Shown: piece after piece, positions 26,461 to 33,853 of the stretch
How the letters are laid out: each line of letters opens with the position of its first letter
Position numbering within the stretch: position 1 is the stretch's first letter
Virus record (IMG/VR): IMGVR_UViG_3300021957_000076
Location: 1 to 44,933 of that record
DNA: 44,933 nt
From: a virus
Reading direction: 5' to 3' (one strand)
Made by a program: the position numbers and the translations under genes
The notes under the pieces: generated by a model
What the model was told of the DNA's origin: nothing
What the model saw: only the letters and a program-made list of their open reading frames with translations
Databases searched by the model: none

Positions 26461-26879
26461 TATACGTTCTCCTCTTCTTCGTCGTCTTGTTCTGGTGCCA
26501 CTAACTCGTCGTCTTCTGTGGGTTCTTCTATGGGTGCTACCACTTCGTCATCCCCATCTTCATCGTCTGCTACATTAGGATCAGGTTCTTCATCAGAGAG
26601 TTTTTCTTTCGTGGACTTAATAATCTCAGTAAATTCATATTCATCAAGACTAATGCTTTCCTCACTATAGAAAGAAACCACATCATCTTTAAAGTCTTCG
26701 ACCACATCTACTGTTTGATTATTGGAATAGTCGGTGTCATCAGCCATTTTGCCAAGCAACCAACCTCTAAAAAGAAACGTTTGTTCTTCTTGGGACAATG
26801 ACTCTTTAGCCCCTTCATCTTCATGCGCTATAAAATCGCCATTGAAGTCTTCTACTAACTTAACAAAGTCACCATTCAT
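26460..26879 (-). CDS. Tagged acidic small protein
   Basis: Start at 26879 (MNGDFVKLVEDFN), seven bases from GGGAG; an ATG 3 bases earlier is possible. The tag has LVE at residues 8-10. The remainder is highly acidic, ending in Glu/Asp runs (DDEDGDDEVV). Late box at 26902-26909. Overlaps the next gene by one base. Likely a capsid-internal protein by its tag. Confidence 0.65.
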   Translation of the reverse strand: MNGDFVKLVEDFNGDFIAHEDEGAKESLSQEEQTFLFRGWLLGKMADDTDYSNNQTVDVVEDFKDDVVSFYSEESISLDEYEFTEIIKSTKEKLSDEEPDPNVADDEDGDDEVVAPIEEPTEDDELVAPEQDDEEEENV

Positions 26880-26901
26880 CATTATCTCCCTTGAGTATAG
26901 T

Positions 26902-26909
26902 TATTTATA
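26902..26909 (-). promoter_or_regulatory. T4-type late promoter
   Basis: TATAAATA on the minus strand with GGGAG in the leader. Confidence 0.65.
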
Positions 26910-26931
26910 AACCCTATGACAGAAAATGGGT

Positions 26932-27069
26932 TTACGCCTTGACATCTAAGAACTTGCCCTTATAAGGGTGTTTTACCTCTTCTACTACTTGGTCCCTTTT
27001 TAGACCAACACAACTAGGACTTAGTTTCTCGTCTAGGTTACTTAAGGTGGACGTTTTTTCCAAATTCAT
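26932..27069 (-). CDS. Small protein overlapping the tagged gene (45 aa)
   Basis: ATG at 27069 inside the end of 27038-27460, +1 frame; the product ends with DQVVEEVKHPYKGKFLDVKA. Amino-acid use looks coding, and it fills a gap otherwise empty, but there is no strong ribosome-binding site. It could also be a C-terminal extension reached by frameshifting. Confidence 0.45.
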   Translation of the reverse strand: MNLEKTSTLSNLDEKLSPSCVGLKRDQVVEEVKHPYKGKFLDVKA

Positions 27070-27460
27070 TCTTGATGATGTAAACCATAGAAGGGACTTC
27101 CCATCCTGTTCTCATCTCACACAATGCTTGTACAACATCTTCGTTGCCTTTCTTGTGCTCTGAGACAATGATCCCATTTAACAAAGCACCTGCTAGTTCT
27201 TTGTCTTCCCTACTTTTAAGATCTCTTGCTTTGAGTTTCTTTTGCGAAACCTCTACCATGAAGAACTTTTGGAGTTCTAAGCAAAATACAGGTATCTCTC
27301 CCTTGCCTTCGTTGATTCTCTTCACAAGCTCTTTCTTTTGGTTTAAGACAGAACTTTTAAAGAACTCATCGTATTGTTTGAGATTGATCTTAAAATCAAT
27401 CTTATTAGGTTTGGGTGTTTTGACGGATACTTCTTCCGACAAAAAGTTTTTGAAACTCAC
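27038..27460 (-). CDS. Tagged small protein
   Basis: GTG start 8 bases after GGAG. Begins MSFKNFLSEEV with LSE at residues 7-9, then a Lys/Phe-rich helical body of about 130 residues, including LKQYDEFFKSSVLNQKKELV. Both an early promoter (27487-27514) and a late box (27498-27505, inside the early spacer) lie upstream. Putative capsid-targeted protein; body unrecognised. Confidence 0.65.
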   Translation of the reverse strand: MSFKNFLSEEVSVKTPKPNKIDFKINLKQYDEFFKSSVLNQKKELVKRINEGKGEIPVFCLELQKFFMVEVSQKKLKARDLKSREDKELAGALLNGIIVSEHKKGNEDVVQALCEMRTGWEVPSMVYIIKNEFGKNVHLK

Positions 27461-27486
27461 TGAATCTTCTCCATATTAAAAATACT

Positions 27487-27514
27487 ATTATAATTGTTAT
27501 TTATAGTTTGTCAA
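27487..27514 (-). promoter_or_regulatory. Overlapping early (TTGACA-16-TATAAT) and late (TATAAATA) promoters
   Basis: On the minus strand the late box (27505-27498) sits within the 16-base spacer of a consensus early promoter, so the same site can serve both phases. Confidence 0.7.
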
Positions 27515-27997
27515 ATGCTTCTTTAGTTCTAGAAGGGTAGATTTGGTGTCTGTATGCAAAATACCAATGCCACCTGCTGCCCTCCACTTGTCTATTTTCT
27601 TCTGGGTATCATCAACGAGAATACTAACTGTATCTTCTTTGACGTATAGATGCTTGTCCTTGGCGACGTGAATATTGTCAATCCCTAGTTGTTCGATAAA
27701 CCCCTCTTTCTTTAACCAAAGGTGCTTCCCTTTTTCAGACTTTTGCTCAGAGTCTTGCGTGGGAGCAGTTAAGATGTGTAGGTCTTCGAAGTTGTCTGAT
27801 AGGAATTTCCATAGTTCTTTCCCATCTTCCATCCAAGGCATCGTTTCCCACCATTCAACAGGGAAAGTCTTAGTCACCTTGTAACTCTCATTCCTTGAGA
27901 TAGTTAGGTAATGGTAGCCCATTCGATCTTCGAAATGCCCCTCCCAATTGGTAAGCACCCCATCCATATCACAAGCTAGGAATATTTCTTTGTTCAT
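27497..27997 (-). CDS. HAD-family 5'(3')-deoxyribonucleotidase-like protein
   Basis: 166 residues. CDMDGVLTNWEG at residues 9-20 holds the DxDxV nucleophile motif; ILTAPTQD near 75 is motif II; K at SEKGKHLWLKK and LVDDTQKKIDKW near 128 give motifs III and IV. This is the layout of NT5C-type deoxyribonucleotidases in phages. It would dephosphorylate nucleotides, for example to shape pools with the RNR. Preceded by AAAGGGAG. Confidence 0.8.
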   Translation of the reverse strand: MNKEIFLACDMDGVLTNWEGHFEDRMGYHYLTISRNESYKVTKTFPVEWWETMPWMEDGKELWKFLSDNFEDLHILTAPTQDSEQKSEKGKHLWLKKEGFIEQLGIDNIHVAKDKHLYVKEDTVSILVDDTQKKIDKWRAAGGIGILHTDTKSTLLELKKHLTNYK

Positions 27998-28041
27998 AAA
28001 TTATCTCCCTTTTGTTATATAATAATTATACTGTTAGATAC

Positions 28042-28049
28042 TATAAATA
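28042..28049 (+). promoter_or_regulatory. T4-type late promoter, 5 bases from the ATG
   Basis: TATAAATA, five bases, ATG at 28055; the ATG at 28049 overlaps the box and cannot be in the mRNA. Confidence 0.65.
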
Positions 28050-28054
28050 TGTGT

Positions 28055-28375
28055 ATGGATTATAAACTTTTACTTTGTGAAGAATGCGAGAACGTTGTCT
28101 CTTGTGAGGACATCGACGAACCCACGTTTATTTGCCCTGTTTGTGGTACGATTAATGAACGTGATAGAACCAAGTTCTATAAGGGTTCCTTGACTATATT
28201 TAGTCCCGAAATGAAATGTAAGATTGGTACTGACGAAGACGAAGGTATCATTGGACTTGCTGATGCCGATGAAGACCTTCTCTCCGCACTAACGACTCTT
28301 ACAAAACATGGTTGGTCCATGAGATTCAAGGGTGAACGTTCTGACAGTCTTGACGAAGACGATCTCGAAGACTAA
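28055..28375 (+). CDS. Zinc-ribbon protein
   Basis: Start at 28055 (MDYKLLLCEECENV) because the preceding ATG lies in the promoter. 106 residues. CEEC and CPVC form a zinc ribbon in the first 35 residues, followed by an acidic alpha/beta body. Predicted leaderless late mRNA; overlaps the convergent HNH gene by 4 bases. Role unknown. Confidence 0.7.
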   Translation: MDYKLLLCEECENVVSCEDIDEPTFICPVCGTINERDRTKFYKGSLTIFSPEMKCKIGTDEDEGIIGLADADEDLLSALTTLTKHGWSMRFKGERSDSLDEDDLED

Positions 28376-28953
28376 GAACTTTTTACAAAAGTTTCCCAAG
28401 ACTTCATTCGCTTGCTCTTAGGAACTCTGTAAAGAAGGTTGGTCTCTGGTGAGTACAACCTATGTCTCACCTTCCACCCAATTTCGTTGAGTAGTCTGTC
28501 TCCCTTCTTAGAGTTACATGCACCACAACAAGCAACTACATTGTCATAGGAGTTTCTTCCTCCACGACTTGTAGGTATGACGTGATCGATTGTACGATTG
28601 GCACTTGTGAGTGTCTTGTCGCAGTACCCACACTTATTACCATCTCGTTCAAATACTTTCCTCTTACTAATGTTGAGAGAGGTTCTCTTCTTTTGAAGAG
28701 AGTTAGTGTTAAGGACGATGATCTCTGGGATCATGATCCACAACTTCTCTGAACGCATAGTAGAGTCTACATCTTGAATGTTGTTCTTCTCGACCCATTG
28801 AGTGAAGGTGAATAGTTCGTAAGTCTTAGGGTCCATTGCTTTCCCCTCATCACCAATAAGGTAACCCAGACTCTTCTTCACTCCTTCGACACTCAAAGGT
28901 TGAAAACTCTTGTTCAAAATAAGAGAATACCTTTTACGGTCATTCATATTCAA
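28372..28953 (-). CDS. HNH endonuclease
   Basis: 193 residues. The C-terminal half has the McrA-type HNH core: ERDGNKCGYCDK, IDHVIPTSRGGRNSYDNVV and CCGACNSKKGDR, with both zinc CxxC pairs and the catalytic DH-N-N residues intact. The N-terminal 90 residues resemble the RRSxxLILNKSFQPL-type domain of phage HNH proteins. Likely an active nickase or homing enzyme. Confidence 0.85.
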   Translation of the reverse strand: MNMNDRKRYSLILNKSFQPLSVEGVKKSLGYLIGDEGKAMDPKTYELFTFTQWVEKNNIQDVDSTMRSEKLWIMIPEIIVLNTNSLQKKRTSLNISKRKVFERDGNKCGYCDKTLTSANRTIDHVIPTSRGGRNSYDNVVACCGACNSKKGDRLLNEIGWKVRHRLYSPETNLLYRVPKSKRMKSWETFVKSS

Positions 28954-29197
28954 TCTCCATTTCTTTAAAATTGTGTAATTTGCTTAATGTATTCCATAGT
29001 TCTCTTGCTATTTCAACATTGATGTTTGCGTACTTCTTTTTAGGAACCCCATACATGAGTTCCTTATCCCACACCTGCTTCCTAAAAAGTAGATATGGTT
29101 TTTCTTCAAAGAGAAAGGCAACCTTACAATAACCTGCCTCATTGACCCACTTTATTATAGTTTCTCTCTCCACCCTTCTTCCCAAAAGGCATCCCAC
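28940..29197 (-). CDS. Hypothetical protein, relative of its upstream neighbour
   Basis: 85 residues from ATG 29197; a GTG at 29173 is an alternative. NVEIARELWNTLSK here and HSALAKRVWDAFWEE in 29155-29406 suggest a shared helix, so the two may be relatives. Overlaps the neighbour by 43 bases and the HNH gene by 14. Function unknown. Confidence 0.55.
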   Translation of the reverse strand: MGCLLGRRVERETIIKWVNEAGYCKVAFLFEEKPYLLFRKQVWDKELMYGVPKKKYANINVEIARELWNTLSKLHNFKEMEIEYE

Positions 29198-29406
29198 ACT
29201 CTCTTAGCCAATGCTGAGTGCGTTTTTGATTCTTTTGTTTCTTTAAAATAGCCCATCAAATGCTTAGGGGCTAACTCTTTAGAAAAATTATAATACTGCT
29301 GATTCCATTGCTTCAACCGATGCTTTGGACAAATCAACGTCCTCACATGATCACCATCTCTTGTGGTATAACCACTTCTACTAAACTCAACCGTCATAGG
29401 ATACAT
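29155..29406 (-). CDS. Hypothetical protein (83 aa)
   Basis: ATG behind AAGGAG. Basic, aromatic-rich (VEFSRSGYTTRDGDHVRTL, WNQQYYNFSKEL). Part of a run of small minus-strand genes from 29691 to 28372. Unrecognised. Confidence 0.65.
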   Translation of the reverse strand: MYPMTVEFSRSGYTTRDGDHVRTLICPKHRLKQWNQQYYNFSKELAPKHLMGYFKETKESKTHSALAKRVWDAFWEEGWREKL

Positions 29407-29424
29407 AGTTTCTCCTTAATAAAC

Positions 29425-29691
29425 CTATAGAACTTTAATTTCTTCGTACTTCTCTAATTCTTTTTTTATTTCGCATAACTCATTGTGTGTATAGTTATGT
29501 CTCTTCTCTACATAATATTGTACTCTGTGCTCCCAGTTGTCAAATACTTTTCTGAGAGTTTGTGGTCCTTTACGTTCGACAAATTCCATAAAAGCACCAT
29601 GGAATGCCTCTGGTTCGTAACGAGACGAGACACCATAATGTTCTTCTATGATTTTTAGTTGTAGAAGATTGAGGAATTTAACACGGTTCAT
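29425..29691 (-). CDS. Hypothetical helical protein (88 aa)
   Basis: MNRVKFLNLLQLKIIEEHYG; charged helices to the end. Its ATG lies 6 bases after a late box, so the mRNA is predicted to be leaderless. Unrecognised. Confidence 0.65.
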   Translation of the reverse strand: MNRVKFLNLLQLKIIEEHYGVSSRYEPEAFHGAFMEFVERKGPQTLRKVFDNWEHRVQYYVEKRHNYTHNELCEIKKELEKYEEIKVL

Positions 29692-29697
29692 GGTAAA

Positions 29698-29705
29698 TAT
29701 TTATA
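29698..29705 (-). promoter_or_regulatory. T4-type late promoter, 6 bases from the ATG
   Basis: TATAAATA on the minus strand overlapping the stop of the micro-gene 29701-29751; ATG at 29691. Confidence 0.6.
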
Positions 29706-29751
29706 CCTCAGATAGTTCCTCGAACCACTTACAGTCTTTGCACAATTTCAT
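29701..29751 (-). CDS. Micro-protein (16 aa)
   Basis: ATG at 29751 behind AAGGTGAAAG; product MKLCKDCKWFEELSEV. An early-type promoter (TTGACA, 15 bases, TATAAT) lies just upstream at 29776-29802. The CxxC could bind metal. Too short for homology; it might instead be a leader peptide. Confidence 0.4.
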   Translation of the reverse strand: MKLCKDCKWFEELSEV

Positions 29752-29775
29752 CTTTCACCTTTTAAAGTAGATGAA

Positions 29776-29802
29776 AGAATTATAGATCTCTTATGAGTTT
29801 GT
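29776..29802 (-). promoter_or_regulatory. Early sigma70-like promoter (15-base spacer)
   Basis: TTGACA and TATAAT on the minus strand, spacer one base shorter than the others. Confidence 0.55.
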
Positions 29803-30174
29803 CAAACAAAGTTTTTCGAAATGTTTTTTGATGCCATCCAATGTTTTGGCAAATTCACCTTCATTCATTTCGTGTATATCTATGCAAATGCTGTCTGTTG
29901 TTCTATATGAGTTTGTGTGCTTAACGACATTCACATAGATTGCTCTTATCATACCACGATAGATCTTTTTTCTATAATCCAAAGTCACGATGACTTGAAA
30001 TGTAGTAGGTTTGATAACTAATTCATCGTTAGATTCGAAGTTGATGATGCAAGCATCCTCTGTCTCAGTTACGTCAATGAGTTTGCTCTTAACTGCCTTC
30101 TTGATAACGTCCTCGACTTGCTTACGTTTTTTCTTACCGTCTTCTTCGTCTACTATAAAATCTGCGAAACTCAC
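29791..30174 (-). CDS. Tagged-type small protein
   Basis: GTG start behind AAGGAG. Begins MSFADFIVDEED, close to MSFKNFLSEE and MSFKTYLNE of neighbouring tagged genes, though the cleavage triplet is not a clean L/I-x-E. The body is alpha/beta (DACIINFESNDELVI, FQVIVTLDYRKKIYR). Unrecognised. Probably capsid-internal by family resemblance. Confidence 0.6.
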   Translation of the reverse strand: MSFADFIVDEEDGKKKRKQVEDVIKKAVKSKLIDVTETEDACIINFESNDELVIKPTTFQVIVTLDYRKKIYRGMIRAIYVNVVKHTNSYRTTDSICIDIHEMNEGEFAKTLDGIKKHFEKLCLTNS

Positions 30175-30183
30175 GTTATCTCC

Positions 30184-30699
30184 TTATGAGTGATCTGACA
30201 CACCAGTGCCACCAAGGGGGTTTTTTGTAGGTATTGATTCTGGACTTTGCCCAGGAACTTCGAAACCTAATTGTATGATAGAATCAATTGCGTCTTTTAG
30301 AAGTGCTTTGTATTGGTCAGGAGTAGCTAGTTCTCCATCCATACTTAGTTCACTTCTCGCTACATAAAGATCTTCTGGGATATTCTCATAACCACTACGT
30401 TCTAAATCACTAACGAAACTATTTGAACCCATTTTACCTGTCTTAGGATTTTTAAGAACAAACCAAGAACTAATTTCATGGTCGATGAATAATATTAGTT
30501 GCTTTCCATCTACATGAGCATCTAGGAAAAATACACCTATGTTTTTTCTTTTGTCGTTTTCTTTATGAGAAAATACAGATGAAGGTACGAATAAAGGGTT
30601 GCCTTTTGAAGTAGAATATTTGTTAATATCCGAACTAAAATCAGAAGGTAGCATAACACTATTGATATTTTCTACTAAGTTGACGTATTCTTGTTTCAT
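30184..30699 (-). CDS. Tagged small protein (MKQEYVNLVEN family)
   Basis: 171 residues beginning MKQEYVNLVENIN, identical for 11 residues to the tag of 30700-31098. LVE at 8-10 is the presumed cleavage site. The body is mixed alpha/beta (GVFFLDAHVDGKQLILFID). Late box at 30717-30724 and SD AAAGGTG. Confidence 0.7.
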   Translation of the reverse strand: MKQEYVNLVENINSVMLPSDFSSDINKYSTSKGNPLFVPSSVFSHKENDKRKNIGVFFLDAHVDGKQLILFIDHEISSWFVLKNPKTGKMGSNSFVSDLERSGYENIPEDLYVARSELSMDGELATPDQYKALLKDAIDSIIQLGFEVPGQSPESIPTKNPLGGTGVSDHS

Positions 30700-31098
30700 T
30701 TATTCACCTTTAGGATTATTTATAAGTTCAAGCAACACATCGCATAGTTGTCTAACAGCCTCTACGTGTTCATTGTCATTCTTGATGTAATCGACTTTAT
30801 CCATCCAAATTTCTTGTGCGTTCTTAAGTGATGCTCCATTGAACTCACCATCAAAACGAAGGATTGCGACTTTCTCTTCAAATTCGACGATCGCTGCTAA
30901 CCCAGTGGGTGCTTTGTTTGCGTCTAATATTTCATAAGCATAACCACCATTACGACCCAATGCTATCACCAATGGACCTGTATGAAGAGGACCACCAGGC
31001 AGTTGTCGTGTATAATTATGAAAGGTGCCTTGAACGGGTGTCAGTGATTCTTTTAGATTATTGACGTTTTCAACCAAATTGACATATTCTTGTTTCAT
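30700..31098 (-). CDS. Tagged small protein (MKQEYVNLVEN family)
   Basis: 132 residues beginning MKQEYVNLVENVN. The body is a small alpha/beta domain (PLVIALGRNGGYAYEIL, EKVAILRFDGEF). The stop TAA is followed directly by the next ATG. Late box at 31122-31129. Putative capsid-targeted protein. Confidence 0.7.
   Translation of the reverse strand: MKQEYVNLVENVNNLKESLTPVQGTFHNYTRQLPGGPLHTGPLVIALGRNGGYAYEILDANKAPTGLAAIVEFEEKVAILRFDGEFNGASLKNAQEIWMDKVDYIKNDNEHVEAVRQLCDVLLELINNPKGE
30717..30724 (-). promoter_or_regulatory. T4-type late promoter
   Basis: TATAAATA on the minus strand before 30184-30699. Confidence 0.6.
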
Positions 31099-31121
31099 TT
31101 TAAACCTTTAGAGAACAAAGG

Positions 31122-31129
31122 TATTTATA
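31122..31129 (-). promoter_or_regulatory. T4-type late promoter
   Basis: TATAAATA on the minus strand before 30700-31098, AAAGG in the leader. Confidence 0.65.
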
Positions 31130-31796
31130 ATCTCAGTTTGGTAATTTCATCTTGTAATTCACGTAAAGACCCATCATTCTTAATTCTCACATCACAATCA
31201 AACGTCTTTAGGTCTTTTTCAGACGCATGGGTGCTGTATTCATTGTCATCTGTTGATCTATCTACATGGATAAAACTAACCTCGAATTCATCCTTATCAA
31301 GATTTTTAAGTGTCTCGTATTCGTTTCTAAAACGACAATCTGTAATACAAATAACATCTTCGTCAGACTCTTTCAATTGATCGACGAAAGCATCCACCCA
31401 TACATCACGATAAACATTACGGCAAACCTCCGTCCCAAACCATTGAAGTAGTCTTCGACCCGTCCAATACGTCTCAGTAAACCCACAAGAATCTTTTACG
31501 TCTTGCGGAACTTCCCAACCTTCTATGGGTGTTTCTTTTTGTTCTATGGAACCATTCAAGAGGTTCTTGTCTACGATCTTGTTTTTGAATAGATCCCAAA
31601 CAATCTCTCTAAGTTTACCTGCGAAGCTTAACTTCTCTATGGTTTTAACTTGGAGGTCTTTGCCAAAGAGGGAACGAATCTTACCACCAACGGTCATAGA
31701 TTCGATCTTTCTATCAAAGTAGATGTCCCTCAAGATTTCATAACAAGTATCTTTACCAGATCCTTTGTAACCATAGAAAACTACTATTTGCTTCAT
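31125..31796 (-). CDS. Deoxynucleoside monophosphate kinase
   Basis: 223 residues. P-loop GYKGSGKDT at residues 9-17, then a lid/core order like T4 gp1-type dNMP kinases: KLSFAGKLREIVWDLF, TGRRLLQWFGTEVCRN, VICITDCRFRNEYE and IHVDRST. Phosphorylates dNMPs to dNDPs, completing the route with RNR, dUTPase and nucleotidase. Preceded by AAAGGTG. Confidence 0.85.
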   Translation of the reverse strand: MKQIVVFYGYKGSGKDTCYEILRDIYFDRKIESMTVGGKIRSLFGKDLQVKTIEKLSFAGKLREIVWDLFKNKIVDKNLLNGSIEQKETPIEGWEVPQDVKDSCGFTETYWTGRRLLQWFGTEVCRNVYRDVWVDAFVDQLKESDEDVICITDCRFRNEYETLKNLDKDEFEVSFIHVDRSTDDNEYSTHASEKDLKTFDCDVRIKNDGSLRELQDEITKLRL

Positions 31797-32014
31797 AGTA
31801 TCACCTTTGTGTTTAATAGACTAATTATTTCCTCGAAAACATCATCTCTTCTATCTTCTGTTTCAAAATCCCAAGATTTTTTATGTTCTGTATATTGAAA
31901 AACTATTTGATAGACTATTTTTTCATTCTGATTCGTATAGTGGTATAGATAAACATCGCACACTTTTTCCGTATTAATCAATAACGATTGGTTATCTTGG
32001 CTAAATAAAAACAT
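31793..32014 (-). CDS. Hypothetical small protein (73 aa)
   Basis: Behind AAAGGAG, from an early promoter at 32034-32061; overlaps the kinase start by 4 bases, so it is co-translated. Aromatic beta-rich middle (VYLYHYTNQNEKIVYQIVF). Unrecognised. Confidence 0.65.
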   Translation of the reverse strand: MFLFSQDNQSLLINTEKVCDVYLYHYTNQNEKIVYQIVFQYTEHKKSWDFETEDRRDDVFEEIISLLNTKVIL

Positions 32015-32033
32015 AGAATGCTCCTTTGATTAT

Positions 32034-32061
32034 ATTATACCAAGGGGAGCAATGTTGTCAA
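32034..32061 (-). promoter_or_regulatory. Early sigma70-like promoter
   Basis: TTGACA, 16 bases, TATAAT on the minus strand, with AAAATAACAC upstream; drives 31793-32014 and the dNMP kinase. Confidence 0.8.
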
Positions 32062-32069
32062 GTGTTATT

Positions 32070-32474
32070 TTATACGTTTTCTGCTTTTATAATGCCACTA
32101 GAAGTAGCAATGATCCATTTTTTAAACTTGTCTAAATCATTAGGAGCAAAGATCTTCTCTGCGTATGCCTTTAATGTGTCAACGGAATAGTTAGAATCGT
32201 CTTCATTAGAGTTAACGTCTACTCCCATTGCACAAGCAATTCCTTTATTGGTTACTTTGATGCCTTCAGGTTGTTTATCTAAAAGTTTATACTTGAAAAA
32301 CGCCTTAACATCGTCAGAACCAATCTCTAAAGTATCGTCTTCTGTGACAAAAAGATTGTCATTACCCAAGAAGTTTTTCTTGACCATCACTACAAATTTC
32401 TTTCTAATTAATGATGTCTTATCAATCTTAACTTCACTCAAAAGATTTTCAACTAGTTTAACGTATTTTTGCAT
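32070..32474 (-). CDS. Tagged small protein
   Basis: 134 residues beginning MQKYVKLVENLLSE: LVE at 7-9 and a second LSE at 12-14. The body has alpha/beta segments (VVMVKKNFLGNDNLFVTE). Late box at 32500-32507, SD AAAGGC. Capsid-targeting inferred from the tag. Confidence 0.7.
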   Translation of the reverse strand: MQKYVKLVENLLSEVKIDKTSLIRKKFVVMVKKNFLGNDNLFVTEDDTLEIGSDDVKAFFKYKLLDKQPEGIKVTNKGIACAMGVDVNSNEDDSNYSVDTLKAYAEKIFAPNDLDKFKKWIIATSSGIIKAENV

Positions 32475-32499
32475 TAATGGTGCCTTTAAATTACGTCTT

Positions 32500-32507
32500 T
32501 ATTTATA
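32500..32507 (-). promoter_or_regulatory. T4-type late promoter
   Basis: TATAAATA on the minus strand. Confidence 0.6.
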
Positions 32508-32524
32508 ATTGATGTTTGTTAAAG

Positions 32525-32595
32525 GTTGGATGATGGGTAACGCGCCCACTTCTATAGATTCACAGTCTACCGCTTTACTTTTAAGCTACATCCAA
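32525..32595 (-). tRNA. tRNA-His(GTG)
   Basis: Acceptor TTGGATG/CATCCAA, D-arm GCTT-AAAAGTA-AAGC, anticodon loop CTGTGAA, T-loop CGCGTTA (G55). Discriminator C73 as expected for His. No encoded CCA. D-loop lacks GG and has AG. Confidence 0.9.
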
Positions 32596-32597
32596 AG

Positions 32598-32674
32598 TCG
32601 TGATGGAAGGATTTGCACCTTCGTGTAACTAACTACTCTTTCTACTGCATATGAAACAGAGGAGATACACCACG
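32598..32674 (-). tRNA. tRNA-like, probably Ile(CAT), irregular centre
   Basis: Acceptor CGTGGTG/CATCACG is nearly that of tRNA-Ile(GAT) at 38636, and the T-arm is GAAGG-TGCAAAT-CCTTC. The middle does not fold normally: a hairpin CTGT-TTCATAT-GCAG offers a CAT anticodon, but the D-arm is missing and about 22 bases follow before the T-arm. May be a rearranged Ile2 tRNA or a pseudogene. Confidence 0.5.
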
Positions 32675-32679
32675 TTAAG

Positions 32680-32750
32680 AGAGGATACTGGGTTACGCTC
32701 CCAGAACTTGACCTTGGCAAGGTCATGTGATACTATTTCACCACATCCTC
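32680..32750 (-). tRNA. tRNA-Gly(GCC)
   Basis: Acceptor GAGGATG/TATCCTC, D-arm GTGA-AATAGTA-TCAC, anticodon arm TGACC-TTGCCAA-GGTCA, T-arm CTGGG-AGCGTAA-CCCAG. Discriminator U73 fits Gly. No CCA. Confidence 0.95.
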
Positions 32751-32756
32751 ATAAAG

Positions 32757-32827
32757 TAGTCCGTCAGGGTTACGCTCCCCATCGTTCTCCATGTAAAAGA
32801 GAAATGCTGCTATTACATCAACGGACC
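32757..32827 (-). tRNA. tRNA-Val(TAC)
   Basis: Acceptor GGTCCGT/ACGGACT, D-arm ATGT-AATAGCA-GCAT, anticodon loop TTTACAT, T-loop AGCGTAA. A73. No CCA. Confidence 0.9.
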
Positions 32828-32829
32828 TT

Positions 32830-32908
32830 GTGTTTTTTAGATTCTTTCAACTCTATCATATGACTGTTTTTAGGAAAACACCATCATATGACGAAAAACG
32901 ATAATATA
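32830..32908 (-). other. Intergenic with palindromic repeats
   Basis: Contains ATCATATGA twice and GTTTTTAGGAAAACAC, imperfect inverted repeats that may mark a transcript end between the tRNA-Val gene and 32909-33727. Confidence 0.3.
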
Positions 32909-33727
32909 TTAAAGTCTTTTATCAAGACAAGATTTGACAAACTTATCTGACATAGTAAAGCATTGTTGTGTGCTACTAATACCAAAGTTTCCAAATACGT
33001 CAAGATGTATATTATTAAGATTAGTTTTGTTACCAAAATGCAACTTGTAATGCACATCAGAAGAGATGCATGGCAAACCAAATATAGGTGCTATGTAACT
33101 ACCTCCTCCCATACCAAGGGTGAGTTCTGCATTACTCATAATCTTAAGTTGCTTATATAAGAAATCGGGGTCGTCTAAAGTATCCTTGTAAAGATGATAA
33201 TCACCCAAGTCTCTATAGTTAGGTATATTGTCATAACCCACATCGAACGTATTGCCCATTACATATACCTTATAACCTTTATCATTTACAATCTTCTTGT
33301 ACTCCAACCAATATTTAAATGGAACTGTTATCCCACCCGCATTGGTTGTTCTACCATCTATGTCATAGGTACTTGGATGCCAACGTTCTGCTAAGTTAGG
33401 TATGAAGCAAACATACTTCTCATCGATCTCTCTTTCTGCTTTTGGGAATGCAAGAGACTTAGATACCTCTTGAGGTGTATAACTTCTATTGAACGAGTCT
33501 ATTAAAAAATCATATGTCTTAGTAGGTTCGCAATCCATGTTTACTATATATTCATCTGCGAATTGTTTTGATATTTCCTTGGGGAAATTATGCGACCCTG
33601 TGACTTTTATCTTTTCATTAGGATGCTTTTGTTTATAGATGAATGAGGCCCATACTTGTCTAACCAAGTCAGGACTAAATTCGAATGGTTTTATGCGATA
33701 ATCAAACATACCATCATTATAAATCAT
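32909..33727 (-). CDS. Glycosyltransferase-like protein (GT9/heptosyltransferase-type C-terminus)
   Basis: 272 residues. The C-terminal half, YKVYVMGNTFD then SNAELTLGMGGGSYIAPIFG and LPCISSD, follows the GT-B pattern in which a nucleotide-sugar enzyme senses a conserved Gly-rich loop (compare GT9 'sG..HlAaalg.P'). The N-terminal half lacks a clear acceptor motif. It sits inside the tRNA array; it may use the deoxysugar made by the RmlB/RmlD-like enzymes. Substrate unknown. Confidence 0.6.
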   Translation of the reverse strand: MIYNDGMFDYRIKPFEFSPDLVRQVWASFIYKQKHPNEKIKVTGSHNFPKEISKQFADEYIVNMDCEPTKTYDFLIDSFNRSYTPQEVSKSLAFPKAEREIDEKYVCFIPNLAERWHPSTYDIDGRTTNAGGITVPFKYWLEYKKIVNDKGYKVYVMGNTFDVGYDNIPNYRDLGDYHLYKDTLDDPDFLYKQLKIMSNAELTLGMGGGSYIAPIFGLPCISSDVHYKLHFGNKTNLNNIHLDVFGNFGISSTQQCFTMSDKFVKSCLDKRL

Positions 33728-33773
33728 ATATGATCGTTTTTAGGATCGTATGAACAACATATACAATAAAAAG

Positions 33774-33848
33774 TAGTGATGGGGAGATTTGCACTCCCAA
33801 ACGATACGCTCTCAACGTATCAGGTCTGCTAGTTGCCGTCACATCACC
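33774..33848 (-). tRNA. tRNA-Leu(GAG), short variable loop
   Basis: Acceptor GGTGATG/CATCACT, anticodon arm ATACG-TTGAGAG-CGTAT, T-arm GGGAG-TGCAAAT-CTCCC, A73. D-loop CTAGCAGA shows AG instead of GG. The variable loop is only about 5 bases, whereas bacterial Leu tRNAs have a long arm. Confidence 0.9.
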
Positions 33849-33853
33849 ATAAG

